DNA of 64,000 nt. It comes from Eudorina sp. 2006-703-Eu-15 (Eukaryota > Chlorophyta > Chlorophyceae > Chlamydomonadales > Volvocaceae). The translations under genes and the position numbers were made by a program. This document shows, in pieces, positions 52,601 to 64,000 of this stretch; position 1 is the stretch's first letter; every line of letters starts with the position of its first letter. The notes beneath the pieces were generated by a model that did no database searches, had not been told where the DNA came from, and saw only the letters and a program-made list of their open reading frames with translations. The stretch is taken from the NCBI GenBank assembly GCA_003117195.1, contig BDSI01000135.1, positions 1-64,000 of the forward strand, read 5' to 3'.

Positions 52601-55600
52601 TGATCTGAGGCCGTCAAGGTGCCAATCGTGCCTACTGGGCAAACCCCACGACGCCCTCTCTGTGAAGGGTGGTCGCGTTAGGAGCCCCTTGCAGTGTGTA
52701 CCTTGTGGGTGTGCTTCAGTTTGAGGCCCCCTGGGTCATCATGGAAGTCCCCGCCGAAGATGCCGTCTGCATCCGCGCCCGTCTGGTCGATGAACCGGTC
52801 TGCAGGGCGGCGGTGAGGTCCGTCGGATACCTATCCGCTGTATGGAGGTAGTCCAAGTACCCGCCACCGGCGCTGGAGCGGGTTTGAAGACGCAAAAACG
52901 CCGACATGCATACCGGACGCGCCAAACACAACCGTGCTAGAAAAAAAATCTCATCTGCCACTGCGCATCAGGACCATGGAGAACCAAGCGGCATTCAGTA
53001 GACCGCTTCACGTCGCCGGGGGGATGGGCGCGATACCTCGTGCCCGCGTCCCTCCAAATGGCGCACACAGACATTCCACGTGTCTCTGGGTTCCCTGGGT
53101 ATGTCTCTGGACCTTACCACGACCCGGGAGACCCCCAGATGCTCGATGATGTGTGAACCCCGCTTTGCTCGAAAGGCCCCCTGTGTTCGAGGCGAGCTTT
53201 GCCTATCCGGTGCACCTCCTTGACTTCATCGAACCGCGCTGTCGGACGTGGGCCTTACTCACCGATGATGCGGTAGAAGTAGCTTCCCTGGACACGGGGT
53301 ACACCACAGCAGTGGCGCCAGTGTCAGTCAAAAGCGCGAGTTTCCACCACCCTGGCTCACCTCCCCAAGCCCGACGACGACCCCAACGATACAAGCATGC
53401 ATCTATGGTTACAACACCGCAGGCTCTGACACACCCAGAAGCATACACGTCGGCTCCTCCATGGCGCAATGCCTGGCCATGCAATATGCGCCTCCTTACA
53501 TACCTTTAGGTGGTATTTCTGGCCATGGGGGTCCGTCCCCATCTCTCCTGCGGTATGCCACAGAAGAGCGATTCGCGCGGATCGTGGCAGGAAGAGGAGC
53601 AACTAATGATTTCTCCAGTCCCGAGACGTTTCAAGTGGGCCACAAAACTGCGCGCACATCTTGACGTCTTGACGAGCAACTGAAGCGCGAACCCAACAAG
53701 CACCGTTCCATACGCCACGGTACAACCACATTACCACCAGTCTCTATCACGGCAGGCCGTTGTTACAGCTATCATGCGGGGTTGCTCCCGTTCCGCCCAC
53801 ATGGGGGCCATCTGAGCCCCTTCCATACTATGTCACACAATTTCGCTACCTCGTCCATACTATGTCGCTATAATTTTGCTACCACAATTTCGCTACCCCT
53901 TCCATACTATGTCACACAATTTCGCTACAATTTCGCTACCTCGTACGTGCTGCGCGTTACCGGGTTCGTTCGTGGCTTGCATTTCGCTTAAGCCCCTTGC
54001 CCGGCACCCCATACTGCCCGCTGACGTCGTCCACGCTCAGGAACCCACCGCTGCACAGAAGCCGCATGTTTTCTGCGGCCCGGGGCGCGTCCTTGACAAA
54101 CAGCACCATCTCGATGCGGCCCAGCACGGTGCCGTTGAGCGCCACCTCCAGCCACACCTGCACACGCACCGCATGCACGTCATGATACACATGCCTGCTG
54201 CTGCGCGCATCAAGTGCAGCTGCTAGGTGTTAGCGCGCTGTCCTAGGCCGCGCGCGTCAAGGTAGACCCATATTGCGCAGATGTGTACGGCTTGGGCTAC
54301 ATGATGAGGTCATACCAGAGCCATACCCACCAGCGGAAGCTCCGGATCGTCTCGAAGTTTTCTTAGCCGCTCCATCTCAGCCTGGATATCGCATAGCAGC
54401 GGTGCCGTCAGCAACGCAAGAACGTTTTAGCGTTCGCGCACCAGGCGTAGGATGGCACCTCTTATGAGATCTATGGTACTGTACTGTTTGCCAATCGGGC
54501 GTTTGCTCTAGCAGCAGCGCAGCTTCAATCTGTCTAACAATTTCCTATTAACCCCCTCTTCGAAAATCCGCCGTTCCACTCCAATCTGTCGTTCCGCCTT
54601 CGTGCGTCATGCCGTACAGGCACCCACGCACCTGTATCGCCGCCTCACGCTCCTTGACGTACGCATCGTACTCCGATGTGCTGTACAGTGAGCCCGCCGT
54701 CCAAGCGATAGCCGAGTGCCCTTGCCCGTAGTTCGAAAAAATGTACGATAGCGTGTTGTGCTTGAGCCAGCATTCGCCCTGCGGACGCCGAGAATTGACC
54801 GCAAAACCACCGTGCAGGCCCGGCCCGGGCGCACGCGCGAGTGGACTCTTCAGGGCTGATTTCCAGGGTCAAGCTGAACTACCAGGTCATGAACGGGGCA
54901 TGGCATCCCATTTCCCATACCTTGGTTACCGTCATTACTCCTCGCGCCGGGGCCGCGTGCGATCCGTGAGGGGCGATACAGTCAGGCACAAAGATGCACC
55001 ACCCGGTACCAACACGCCCACGAACCTCCTGAAGTCCCGGGCCGTTGCCGCGCGCAGCGGCTCCCACGGGTCCGCGCGCCTATCCCCCAGCCCGTTCCAC
55101 ATGCCTCCACGCTTGCCCTGATGATACCACTCGCGGTGCAGGCCGCTTTGATGCATTTTGCTGAAGCCCCAATCGGGCCTCGAATCCGTTCATGCGTGCC
55201 ATCCAACTGACGAAGGGCCTGTCCACGGTGGCTCATGCGGGTGACTGGTGGACGGCGCGGGCCCGCCTGACTTTCACAAGCCAACCCGCTTGGGCTGCGA
55301 CCACCCGTTGACACGGTGGCCATCGGTCAAGCACCTCGCTGCTGCTCCGTAGGAGCAGGTTGGGCCCAAGCGTGAATTTCTGGACTGCGCGACAGGCCCT
55401 TGCTGTCACAGTGCCATGTCCGTCTCCATGTGTACAGCTCGTAAGCAGCTGCATGTAACGTGTCGAGTCCGCACCCATGCATACGATGTCAGCCCCAGGG
55501 CTTTCGAGAGCCGCCCATCAGCGAAGGAGCACCGCTTCATTCCCCCCTGCGGTACTGGACATCGGGGCGCACATGTTGCTACCGCTGCCATCCTATCGCG

Positions 55601-56903
55601 ACGCTTACTGCGGCGCTTGCCGCGGTGCCTATGCGCCTCTGCCTCGGCCAGCCCCAGCCCGGCCCGTACCTTGGGTCGCGGCGGAGTGGTGTACCCGCAG
55701 CCCTCGTCCCTGCCGCAGTACACCCAGATGTTGCAGCCGGGTGTGGATGAGCAGGACTCGCAGCACTCGGCGGCGCTGGTCTGTCGGTCGGAACAAAATC
55801 GGCAAGAAAGGAGAAGGGTGAATTTATAGAACGCTGTCTAGGGACTGACAATGCAGCGACTCTGCACAGCAGCTGGGCCGGGTGCGGACACGCGCGGTTG
55901 AGCCCAGACCGTGGGAGTTGCCTACTTCCCTTGTGCGCAGCTGCCACGACACCTGCACTAAACCCTCCCTCGCAACCACACAAGCGTACAGCCTGGGGTG
56001 TAAGATTCAAAGACGGCCCTTCCGGATCCCCGAGCGGGACCCGCCACCCCAACATCGCTTGGTCTCATTCCCGGCACCGATACAAGTCGTGATGTGTAAT
56101 CCTTGCTCCGAAAAGCAGCCACTTGGCATTCCTGTCGTGCAGTTGCATTGGCGGAGGGTCTGCCGCCTGACCGATTGGTACGAGTACGCATCCGGACGCC
56201 ACCAGCGCCATTATCGCGTCCAACCGCCTTGGTGCCCACCCGGTACAACGGAACGAGCCCGCCAGCATCCCAGACAACCGGAATCTTCGACGCCCAATTC
56301 GAAACCAGTGCCGTGTTGGTACTGGGAGCACGAATTTCAGTTTGTCTCGGCCGCACCTTGATGTTTTTCTCCCCCCAAACCACCACATCGCCATGGTACT
56401 CGTTATGTTCGTCAACGTGACATTGGTCCCCGCCGCTTCCAGCTGCCCCGATGCTGCTGGTGCTGCTGGCCCCTTTGCTGGTGCTAGGGTCGGCGGTAAA
56501 GCTGCTAGTGGTGCTTCCGGTCCCGGTCTCGCTGCTGGTTGTGCTGCTCCCGCCAGCAACCGTTGCGTCATCAGCGCTCGATAATGCAGCGTCCACTCCG
56601 CCATCCGCATCGCCCGAGATTGTCTTGGGATCGCCAAAGGCTGGTCTTCCAGTCTCTCCCAGTCGCCGCGGGTGTAGGTAGATCTCGCTGTGATGGACTG
56701 ACCGGGGTCCGCGGATGACAGTGAGGAAATGAGCGCAGAGGTGCGCATGGTGCACTTATCGAGCTGCGCCGTTAACACTGACCTGTATGCAGTGACCACA
56801 TCATGACGCCGACAGCGCATGCCAAGCCCACAAGGAGGATGAGAGTGTGGACTGGCACGCCAGGCGAAACTTTCCGCGATGTATACCGGCTAGCTGTCCG
56901 CAT
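49696..56903 (-). CDS. Membrane-anchored Apple/PAN-like protein with two cyclophilin domains
   Basis: Exons 5' to 3': 56783-56903, 56357-56640, 55670-55780, 54632-54778, 54331-54381, 54049-54157, 53504-53547, 53263-53287, 52702-52799, 52346-52471, 51945-52114, 51585-51660, 51237-51333, 50999-51057, 50667-50789, 50335-50453, 50026-50104, 49696-49815; phases agree, 652 aa. Residues 1-40 carry a basic N-terminus and hydrophobic [19 protein letters not shown], a signal anchor. Residues 45-110 are Ser/Thr/Gly-rich. Residues 115-215 form an Apple/PAN-like module ([52 protein letters not shown]). Two cyclophilin domains follow (239-425 and 452-645), each with [26 protein letters not shown] and HHLDG. 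The CypA Arg55 equivalent is present in both; Phe113 is Ser and Trp121 is His. Prolyl isomerase activity is therefore uncertain. A lumenal or cell-surface location is inferred. Confidence 0.88.
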
Positions 56904-57607
56904 CCTTGCAGTTACTATTCATATATCATACAATGTGCGTCGCATGGAAGTACCGACAAAACAACACGCGCCCATCGGGTTTAGCTACAGGTGCAGTCGT
57001 GCCCACACAGGTGAGAATCTAGGTTGGATTCTAAGAAGTATAAAAGAAGAGTAATTAGCGTGCCTACAACGAAGTATTACCGATGGCGTTAGAAATTCAA
57101 ACTATAGCCATATGTCATCTCGTCGAAGCCAATGCACACACCAGTAGTGAATAACTAATGTATTCACTTGAATGCTGCCTAGCAAATTTACTTTAACATC
57201 TAACTCGTAAAATATATTACCGTACGGCGCTCGTTGGCCGATCGTTGCGATGATACTAAAGCTCTAAGGGATTCAAGGTATCTAGGATCAGCGACTGTCA
57301 ATGCAGCTGGTACTTAGTTACAGCGACAAAAAGTAATGCTGTCAGTGCAATTATGCGGCCACCATAGGCGCACTGTGCCTCAACGATGAAGATGCGTCGG
57401 ACTATGTGGCACGACGGGGACATTCAATTTTATGTGCACGTTTGTATTTTATGTGCGACATGACGCGTAGCGTTTCCCGGATGCGGAACGGAACCGTACT
57501 AACCGACTTCGATAGCGTGATTCAACTGCGCAACCAGCGGTTGTGGTAGCCCATGCACCTTTAAATTTTTGTTTAAACTACCATTGTATGGATGGATATT
57601 GATTGCC
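56904..57607. promoter_or_regulatory. Bidirectional promoter interval of the cyclophilin pair
   Basis: These 704 bp lie between the start codons of two divergent paralogues and are AT-richer than their exons. No TATA pair or shared motif was convincing. Co-regulation is possible but not shown by sequence. Confidence 0.4.
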
Positions 57608-60600
57608 ATGACGGTCAAAGCCTTTCGGCTTGCAGAGCTTGCGCTTTTAACGGTGCTTTTGCTGCAAGGTACACCACGTGCTGGGCGAACATTCAGCCCG
57701 CGCTGTTCAATAGGTTCCATGGCCTTTCACACAATGGCCGTTCGAGTGCCCGCACACTTGCCCCCTCCACCGCGAGCGTGCTCCCCCCGCGCTCTTGCGG
57801 ACGTGTTACCTCAACGCGTGCCAGGATATTTTCCTTCGACAGCCGCCCCAAGCCCTTCTATACCAGGGAAACCCGTAGCGCATTGCGCGCATCAAGAGGA
57901 AATCATGAGGAAGACTTGCACATCGCCCAGATAAATCATCAACGGCATGTTCACGAACCATGTTTGGCCCAGGCGCAGCTCATAATCACCAGCATCTGGC
58001 TGACTGCCGCCTCAACAATTAGTTGCAAAGGTTGACCTGGAGCTTCCCTGTGTCTTGTTTGCCGCGCGGGTGGGTCGCGCTGCTGCAGGCACGCACTCCA
58101 CGGTAGACGGCGTGATACACGCCGGGAGCGACGCACTGGTACGGCATCAACGGCGGCTGCAGAACAAGGTGAGCAACTTGCATCCAGTTGGACGACTTTG
58201 CCCGAGCCAGCCGGGAGGCTGCAAGAGCCTGCAGGGTTCTTCATTTCTCACACAACGCCGGGTGACCAAGTCTTCCTCGACCATCCACAGGTGGATGAAC
58301 ACGTCAGTGGCCTGAAGGACAACGAGGACCTACCACTGGTGAGTTGGTAGTGGGCTGGCACCGTACCTACCCGAGCCTCGTGGCCCGATGCCGTGGGGTG
58401 CCGACCCATGGGTCTCGTTTTATTATTGACAGGATGAAGTCGGACGGATGAGGAAATAGGGTGGAAGCCTTGGCCTGGAGCAGCAGCAATTCAACATTTC
58501 GGTGTCCGATACATTGAAGGCAGTGTCCTATGACCCAATCAAACGATTGCATCCTGTCTTCATCCTGTCTTCATCGTGTGGGATATCGTGTCAGCCTGGC
58601 ATTCCGCCGTGTTGTGCCGTACACTGCAGGTCTGGATCGATGTGGCGATCAACAACACGCTCGTAGGGCGCATCGAGATGGTGCTGTTCGTCCGCAAGGC
58701 GCCACGGGCGGCGGAGAACATGCGGTTGCTGTGCAGCGGTGCGTCGGTGGCGGGCGCCAATCGGCTCCGATCCTCCAAAGTTCGGTTTGGGGGATGCTGC
58801 AATACTGCAGCGCGTCAGGCGCCTGACATCCATACGTCGGCTCTTGGCTTCCTGCGCGCCCGCGCGTGCGCTACAGTGCCGATAAGGCCCTCGTTGTCCA
58901 TGTGCCCTGCCGCACCTCGCGAATGGATCGGAGCCCGATCAGAATGGCCCACAGTTGGAAGTCCGACCCACCCGCCTGTTGCAAATGGCCGTGCGAAGTG
59001 CACGGTACCCCTCGACCGAACCAGGAAAGCGGGACTTCTCGAGCCAACCAGGATCCAGCGTTATACGCCGCGAACCCACCAGCGCAGTCACCCCACAGCC
59101 GCGTGTGTCTGTGTGTATGTGTGTGTTCGCAGGGGAGCTCGGCACGGACAAGCTCGGGCGGCCTTACCACCTGAAAGTGCGTGAAGCGCGGACCCGCATG
59201 TGTACCTGGCGGCATGCATAACTGCCTGACTGCGGCACACAGAGCCTCCGTGTGCGGGGTCGTGGCTCTTGATAGGGTGTCCGCGGCGCGTGCGAGGCAG
59301 AGCCGGCGCCACTGCTCAGCAGGGGCGGCGGGGTCGGGGGATGTACCCACGTGACAACGGATGGGCAATGTGAGTGCAGGGTAGAGAGGTGTAATGGAGG
59401 TATGGTGTTTCAAATCCGCCACAGCCGGCTGACCGTCTGACGGTCCCCAAATGGAGCGCCCCTAGAAACGGATTGGTCCCGCACGCCGCACCGTAGTAGG
59501 GGCTTGACCTGCTATCTCGGATCTTGATGCCCGGCATGTAACCCGCCGGCGACCCATGTAACCCGCAAATGCCGATCACCCGCATCTTGCCGCCCCTTCA
59601 CCCGCCCCCCTCTGCGCAGGGCAGCCACTTTTACCGAATCATCGGTGCGGCGGCTCGCGGCTGTGGGCGTTTGGGAGTCTGCTGTATCTCTTTTGCGCGA
59701 TGCGCGCCCGTCTGGCTTGGCAATGCGGCATGACAGTGCACCGCTAAGCACGTTGCGGTGCCAACGGGCTCCCCGCATGTAGGGGCCGTAGGTACGGTAT
59801 CGGCTACCCTGCAGGCACACCTGGGTGCGTTGTTTGGTGGGACCCACCATAACTTGGCCATCCTGCATCACCTGTTCCGAAATCTTTCTTGGTCCTGCGT
59901 ATGTTCTTTGTATGTGTGTGTGTGTGTGTGTTTGCGAAGAGGGCTTCATTGACCAGACGGGTGCTGCGGCCGACGGCATCTTCGATGGCTACTTCCTGGA
60001 CGACCCGGAGGGCCTCAAGATGAAGCACACCCACAAGGTATTCTGAGTACGGTAATGTCGGGTGTGCCCGGGTTCGTTTCCAGGTCTGGGTTTTTCCTGT
60101 CAACCCACAAGGTGGGCTGGATGAGGGTGAGGGCGGTGTTCTGGGAGTGTGTGCTTAGGATATAGACCCCCCGACCCGGTTTCTCTCTTCGTTTTAACCC
60201 CGAACCGATTCGCATGCATATGGAAATGTCGTACTCTGCACGAGCGCACACGTGTGCGTGACTGCACGTAAGCGGAGACCGGGGCCAAGTGGCGCTGGTC
60301 GGATAGAGGGTCAGAGACGTAAGACGTTCCCCACGCACTGGGCTGTGGCTTCCGGTCTGTGTTGAGCGGATGGTCAAGGCCGCGTTCGTGATATGCGCAG
60401 GGCATGGCAGCGCCCCGCAAATGTCCGTGTTTGTGATGACTTCTGTGGCCCATTGGGTCGACCGGTCTGTGTTGCGCAGGGGCTAGGTCCCCTGCGTCTG
60501 CCCGCTTCGGCGGGAAGTAGGCCGGGGCATTCCTGATTCCTTGCGGCCATTGCTAGTGGACCTCCACACCGCGCCGCACCGGTTGCTCTGCAGGGCCTGC

Positions 60601-63600
60601 TCTCCATGGCCCACATAGGGCCCAACACCAACGGCGGCCATTTCTCCATCATGATGGGAGCCGCCCGCCACCTGGACGGCCGCCACGTCATCTTTGGAAC
60701 CATCGTGTCGGGAATGGAGGTGAGTCGCCCGTCCCGGCGAGGGAAGCCACAAGGACGGGCCGCCAGGGCGGGGCTGACAGGCTGTGTGGGAGGGCCCCGT
60801 ATGGCGCTAAAGGTTCACCAACAAAAGGGCCCTGGGCCCAGAGCGCTTCTAAGGCCCGTGGACGGCGCCGGCGAAGCTGGCGGGCTATCAGCAGGCTGCC
60901 CGCACAGGGGCGCGCCGGCGCGGCGGCATTGGCAGGGCACAGGGGTTTTGTCGGGCGCGGGGTTCGTGGGCCGGCATGCAAACATGGGGTTGCATCCGGG
61001 GGGGGAAGGGTTTGCGCAGGGGTTTTACGGTGCTGGCGTCAGGATGCAGGTGCAGAACTTCTGAGGGTTGAGTTCCTGCGGGCCTCCGGCCCAATTCATC
61101 CGCGAACAGTTCACATCCTTTCGTCCTTACACTAGGTTCTCACCCACACCTAAACTTGCACGCTCCCGCTCTCGCTTGGCCACGGGCGCCCTGCCCTCCT
61201 CCTGCGGGTGCCACCCGCAGGTGGCTCAGCAGGTGAACGCGCTGGCCCGGGGGCAGCCTGACGGCGAGCTGCTGGACAGCCGGCTGGCGCAGATCGTGGA
61301 TGCGGGCCAGACCCGGCCGGGCGCCGTGGTGCGCACCCCCGAGTTCCAGGCCGTGATTGAGGCGGAGAGGCGGCGGGTGGAGTGGCGGAGGTGCGATGTT
61401 TTCGGCCCGGGAGTGGGACCGGAGGGGAGTGGGCCGGGACGGGAGTGGGCCGGGAGGGGAGTGGGACCGGAGGGGAGTGGGACCGGAGGGATGCAGGTGA
61501 ATGCGCGTGTCCTCGAGAGGTCCTGAGGTCACCTGCCGGATCTGAGCCCACTGCGACTTGTAGTCGTCCGCGGGGACCCGCTTGCGCCCGCAGTCATTGC
61601 CTCGCCTCCACCTCCATCTCCAGCACCGGCCCCGGCCCCGGTCCCACGCTCCCATCCCTCCCAGGCGGCAGCCCCCCGAGGAGCTGGCCCGCCTGCAGAA
61701 GCTCTCCGAGGACGACTCGCTGCCGCTGATGTTCCTAGAGGTACCGTATCGTATCGTACAGTACGGAGGGCCCGCGCCCGCAGACCAGCCCAAGACGGCC
61801 CGTAATTATTGCCCGTGTGGCCCAGGGGCTACACCCATACACTTTCAGCGTGACTACCCATGTGCAAACCCCAGAGACAGATTCAGGCCAGGCCAGGCCA
61901 AAACCTGTGCAATGTTATCATCCTGCATGGCGTGCCAGCGCCGCCCTTCGGTTTCACATGTTCGCATGCAGAGTATCCCACTCCATCTGCCCCAAACCCA
62001 AATCCGGATCCAGATCAGGTTACAGACCACAGCCTTGGAGCCTCAACCCGGATCTCAACCCCGACCCGTACCCCAACCCCGACTGCACCCCTGGCCCCGA
62101 CTCCAACCCTGGCCCCGACTCCAACCCTGGCCCCGACTCCAACCCTGGCCCCGACTCCAACCCTGGCCCCGACTCCAACCCTGGCCCCGACTCCAACCCT
62201 GGCCCCTGACTCCAACCCTGGCCCTGACCCCGCGATCCGGCTTCCTCCGCAGGTGCGTATCGGGGGTCTCCCGGCGGGTCGTATCACGGTGGTGCTCTTC
62301 GCGGAGGACGCCCCTCTGGCCGCTGAGAACTTCCGCCTGCTGTGCACGGGTGGGTGCGTGCGTGGGAGGGTACAAGGGAGACCTGCACTGCGGGGCGTGC
62401 TCCGAGGGCTCCTGTGAGATGTAGGCGTGCTCTGTATGTCGGGGAGGAGGCTGCGGGGTTCTCGCGGAGGGCCCTCTCGACTCAGTTAAGTCATGGGACG
62501 GGGCAGCGCAGGCAGTGAGCGTCTCTGAAGGCCGCTTCGAGGTCGCTGCGTGGGGTCCGGATGTGCTGGACGCGGGGGGAACGTCAAGCGGTGCTAGGTC
62601 TTGCAAAAGCGACGGAGAAAAGGCGCCTGCTCACAGCGACCTCCTGGGCGTGCCCCTGTCCCGTGGGTCCGTGTGCCCGTACCTGCAGGCGAAGCGGGTG
62701 CCGTACCAGCTGGCCGCGAGGGCGCCGGCACCCCGTACAGCTACAAGGTGGGGCATGATTTCGCATGCTTGTCTTTGCGGACCCTGACTGTCACGTCTGC
62801 CCGACCCGTGGGTCCACCTCCCGCCTCTTCCAGGGCACCGGCCCTCACCCTGCTGCGACGTTTCGGCCCGCGCTGAACTCACTGGCCCATTCGTGAGTCA
62901 CTTCTCCTAAACCCCCTTGCACAGGTTTCCACGGCGCGGGCGTGTTTGTGCGTGGGAGATAAAGACAAACCCGTGCGCATGTTTGTCCGTGTGTTTGCCT
63001 GTGTGTTGAGCGAGGCACCTCGCCCGTGTGTTTTCGTCTGACTATTGCCAGGCGGGACTTGCTCCTCGAAGAGAAGTTGCGTCCTGTAACTCTATTTACC
63101 TTCCTGAAAGCCTTTCGCTGACCTGCCTTCACTTCCGGGTGCCTCGCCTGCCCTTCCTCGTGCGCCTGTTGCTGCCCAGGGCGCCACCTTCTACCGCATC
63201 GTCAAGGCCTTCGTTGACCAGGCCGGGATCCACACCGACTCGCCGCTGGGGGGCCAGTTCCGAGACGACCTGGGCGGCCTCCGTTTGGAGCACGACCGCA
63301 TGGTGGGGTGCGGTCGGGCAGGTGACCGGCTGCAGCCGACGTCGGTTGGTCGCGGTCGACCGACCGACCGACCGCTGGCGAGCTGGCCGGGTCGGGCTGG
63401 GTGGCCCACGGGACACCCGCCTGGACTGCCACACCATCTGACCTCGCCACGCACGTTTCTCCCGCCACGGAACGGCGAGTACCTGGCCGTGGCCGAGCAG
63501 CTCTGCGCAAGAAGCGCAACAACCTCGTTTGTGCGGATATATATGTGTGTGTGTGCATTCATCGCTGGTAATGCTGCATGGTTCTGCGAATGTGCGCGTG

Positions 63601-63802
63601 GGTGTGAATAAAACCTGAGTCAGCTGGGCGTCCTCCCCGCCTCGGCCTCCCCGTTGTTTTCCGGCGCCGCCCCCCCCCCCCAGGGCCTGCTCTCCATGGC
63701 CAACAGGGGCCCCAACACCAACACGGCGCACTTCTTCATCCTGATGGGACCGGCTCACCATCTGGACGGCCGCCACGCGGTGTTTGGGGAGATCGTGGAC
63801 GG
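57608..63802 (+). CDS. Tandem cyclophilin protein, paralogue (3' end outside window)
   Basis: Exons: 57608-57668, 58089-58168, 58291-58338, 58630-58738, 59133-59176, 59620-59644, 59940-60037, 60594-60719, 61221-61390, 61665-61740, 62253-62349, 62689-62747, 63180-63302, 63684-63802; 411 codons plus two bases lie in the window and two more exons are expected beyond it. Residues 1-21 (hydrophobic [11 protein letters not shown]) look like a signal peptide. From exon 4 on, each exon has exactly the length of its counterpart in the divergent neighbour (109, 44, 25, 98, 126, 170, 76, 97, 59, 123, 119 nt). Domain 1 (from residue 64) has FYRII and HFSIMMG; domain 2 has FYRIV and HFFILMG, so here the Phe113 equivalent is kept, as is His126 in both domains. 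The 420-nt first intron shows no Apple/PAN exon. Exons 1-2 rest on phase only; the donor at 63803 is GC. Confidence 0.85.
59913..59930 (+). repeat. (TG)9 at a splice acceptor
   Basis: TG dinucleotides end about nine bases before the acceptor used for the 98-nt cyclophilin exon at 59940 and stand in for its pyrimidine tract. Confidence 0.85.
61419..61492 (+). repeat. GGGAGTGGGACC minisatellite
   Basis: Six or so imperfect 10-15-base units of the GGGAGTGGG(A/C)CGG type in the intron between exons 9 and 10 of the plus-strand cyclophilin gene. Confidence 0.8.
62088..62222 (+). repeat. 18-bp minisatellite
   Basis: About seven near-perfect copies of CCCCGACTCCAACCCTGG in the intron before the second cyclophilin domain (exon 62253-62349). 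Confidence 0.92.
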
Positions 63803-64000
63803 GCAAGTTGGTTGCAAGGACCGTTGGGTGGGGTCGGGCGGGGCTCTGGGGGTGGAAGTTAAATTGAAAAAAATAAATAAACCCGTAGAACGAACCCGGG
63901 CACACCCAGCATAACGCAGTATACTTACGGGGTGCGGTGGGGGTGGGTGCGTGCGCGGACGGTTCGGCTCGGGGGCCGGCGCTACGTCATCCCACTGTAC

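Noticed and set aside
57669..58088. Hidden Apple/PAN exon in intron 1 of the plus-strand cyclophilin gene
   Set aside because: No frame shows the CC..C / CNIWVYC / ECWLK pattern seen in the minus-strand gene.

Overview
The window is nuclear DNA of a eukaryote, most likely a volvocine green alga (Chlamydomonas/Volvox relatives). The reasons are GC-rich, alanine-rich coding exons split by many short GT-AG introns, TGTAA-type candidate poly(A) signals, PKP-rich extracellular linkers of algal wall type, and Apple/PAN-like cysteine modules. Genus is inference. Gene models were built by hand from splice phase and family similarity; every listed exon chain keeps an open frame.

Layout. 1-7857: a tandem satellite of about 50 monomers of 157-160 bp, with signs of a three-monomer higher-order repeat. 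7857-10180: non-coding, with two strong palindromes. 10181-13995 (-): secreted protein with signal peptide, long PKP-repeat linker and an SRCR-like segment. 14990-34431 (+): UTP20, a giant HEAT-type SSU-processome protein, 20 exons, about 3593 aa; two of its introns carry five copies of one box C/D snoRNA-like gene and a third carries two copies of another. 35862-39330 (+): catalytic subunit A of the vacuolar H+-ATPase, 11 exons, 615 aa. 39943-48247 (-): APC2, the cullin-like subunit of the anaphase-promoting complex, 21 exons, 1164 aa, convergent with the ATPase gene. 49696-56903 (-): membrane-anchored protein with an Apple/PAN-like module and two tandem cyclophilin domains, 18 exons, 652 aa. 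57608 to beyond the right edge (+): a head-to-head paralogue with two cyclophilin domains, a different N-terminus and no Apple module.

How they fit. UTP20 and the snoRNAs in its introns both serve rRNA maturation, so host and guests would be made from one transcript. The ATPase and APC2 genes are ordinary housekeeping genes with facing 3' ends. The cyclophilin pair is the most unusual part: matching exon lengths show an inverted duplication, while the N-termini and catalytic residues have diverged. Four introns appear to use GC instead of GT donors; in one case the paralogue fixes the boundary exactly.
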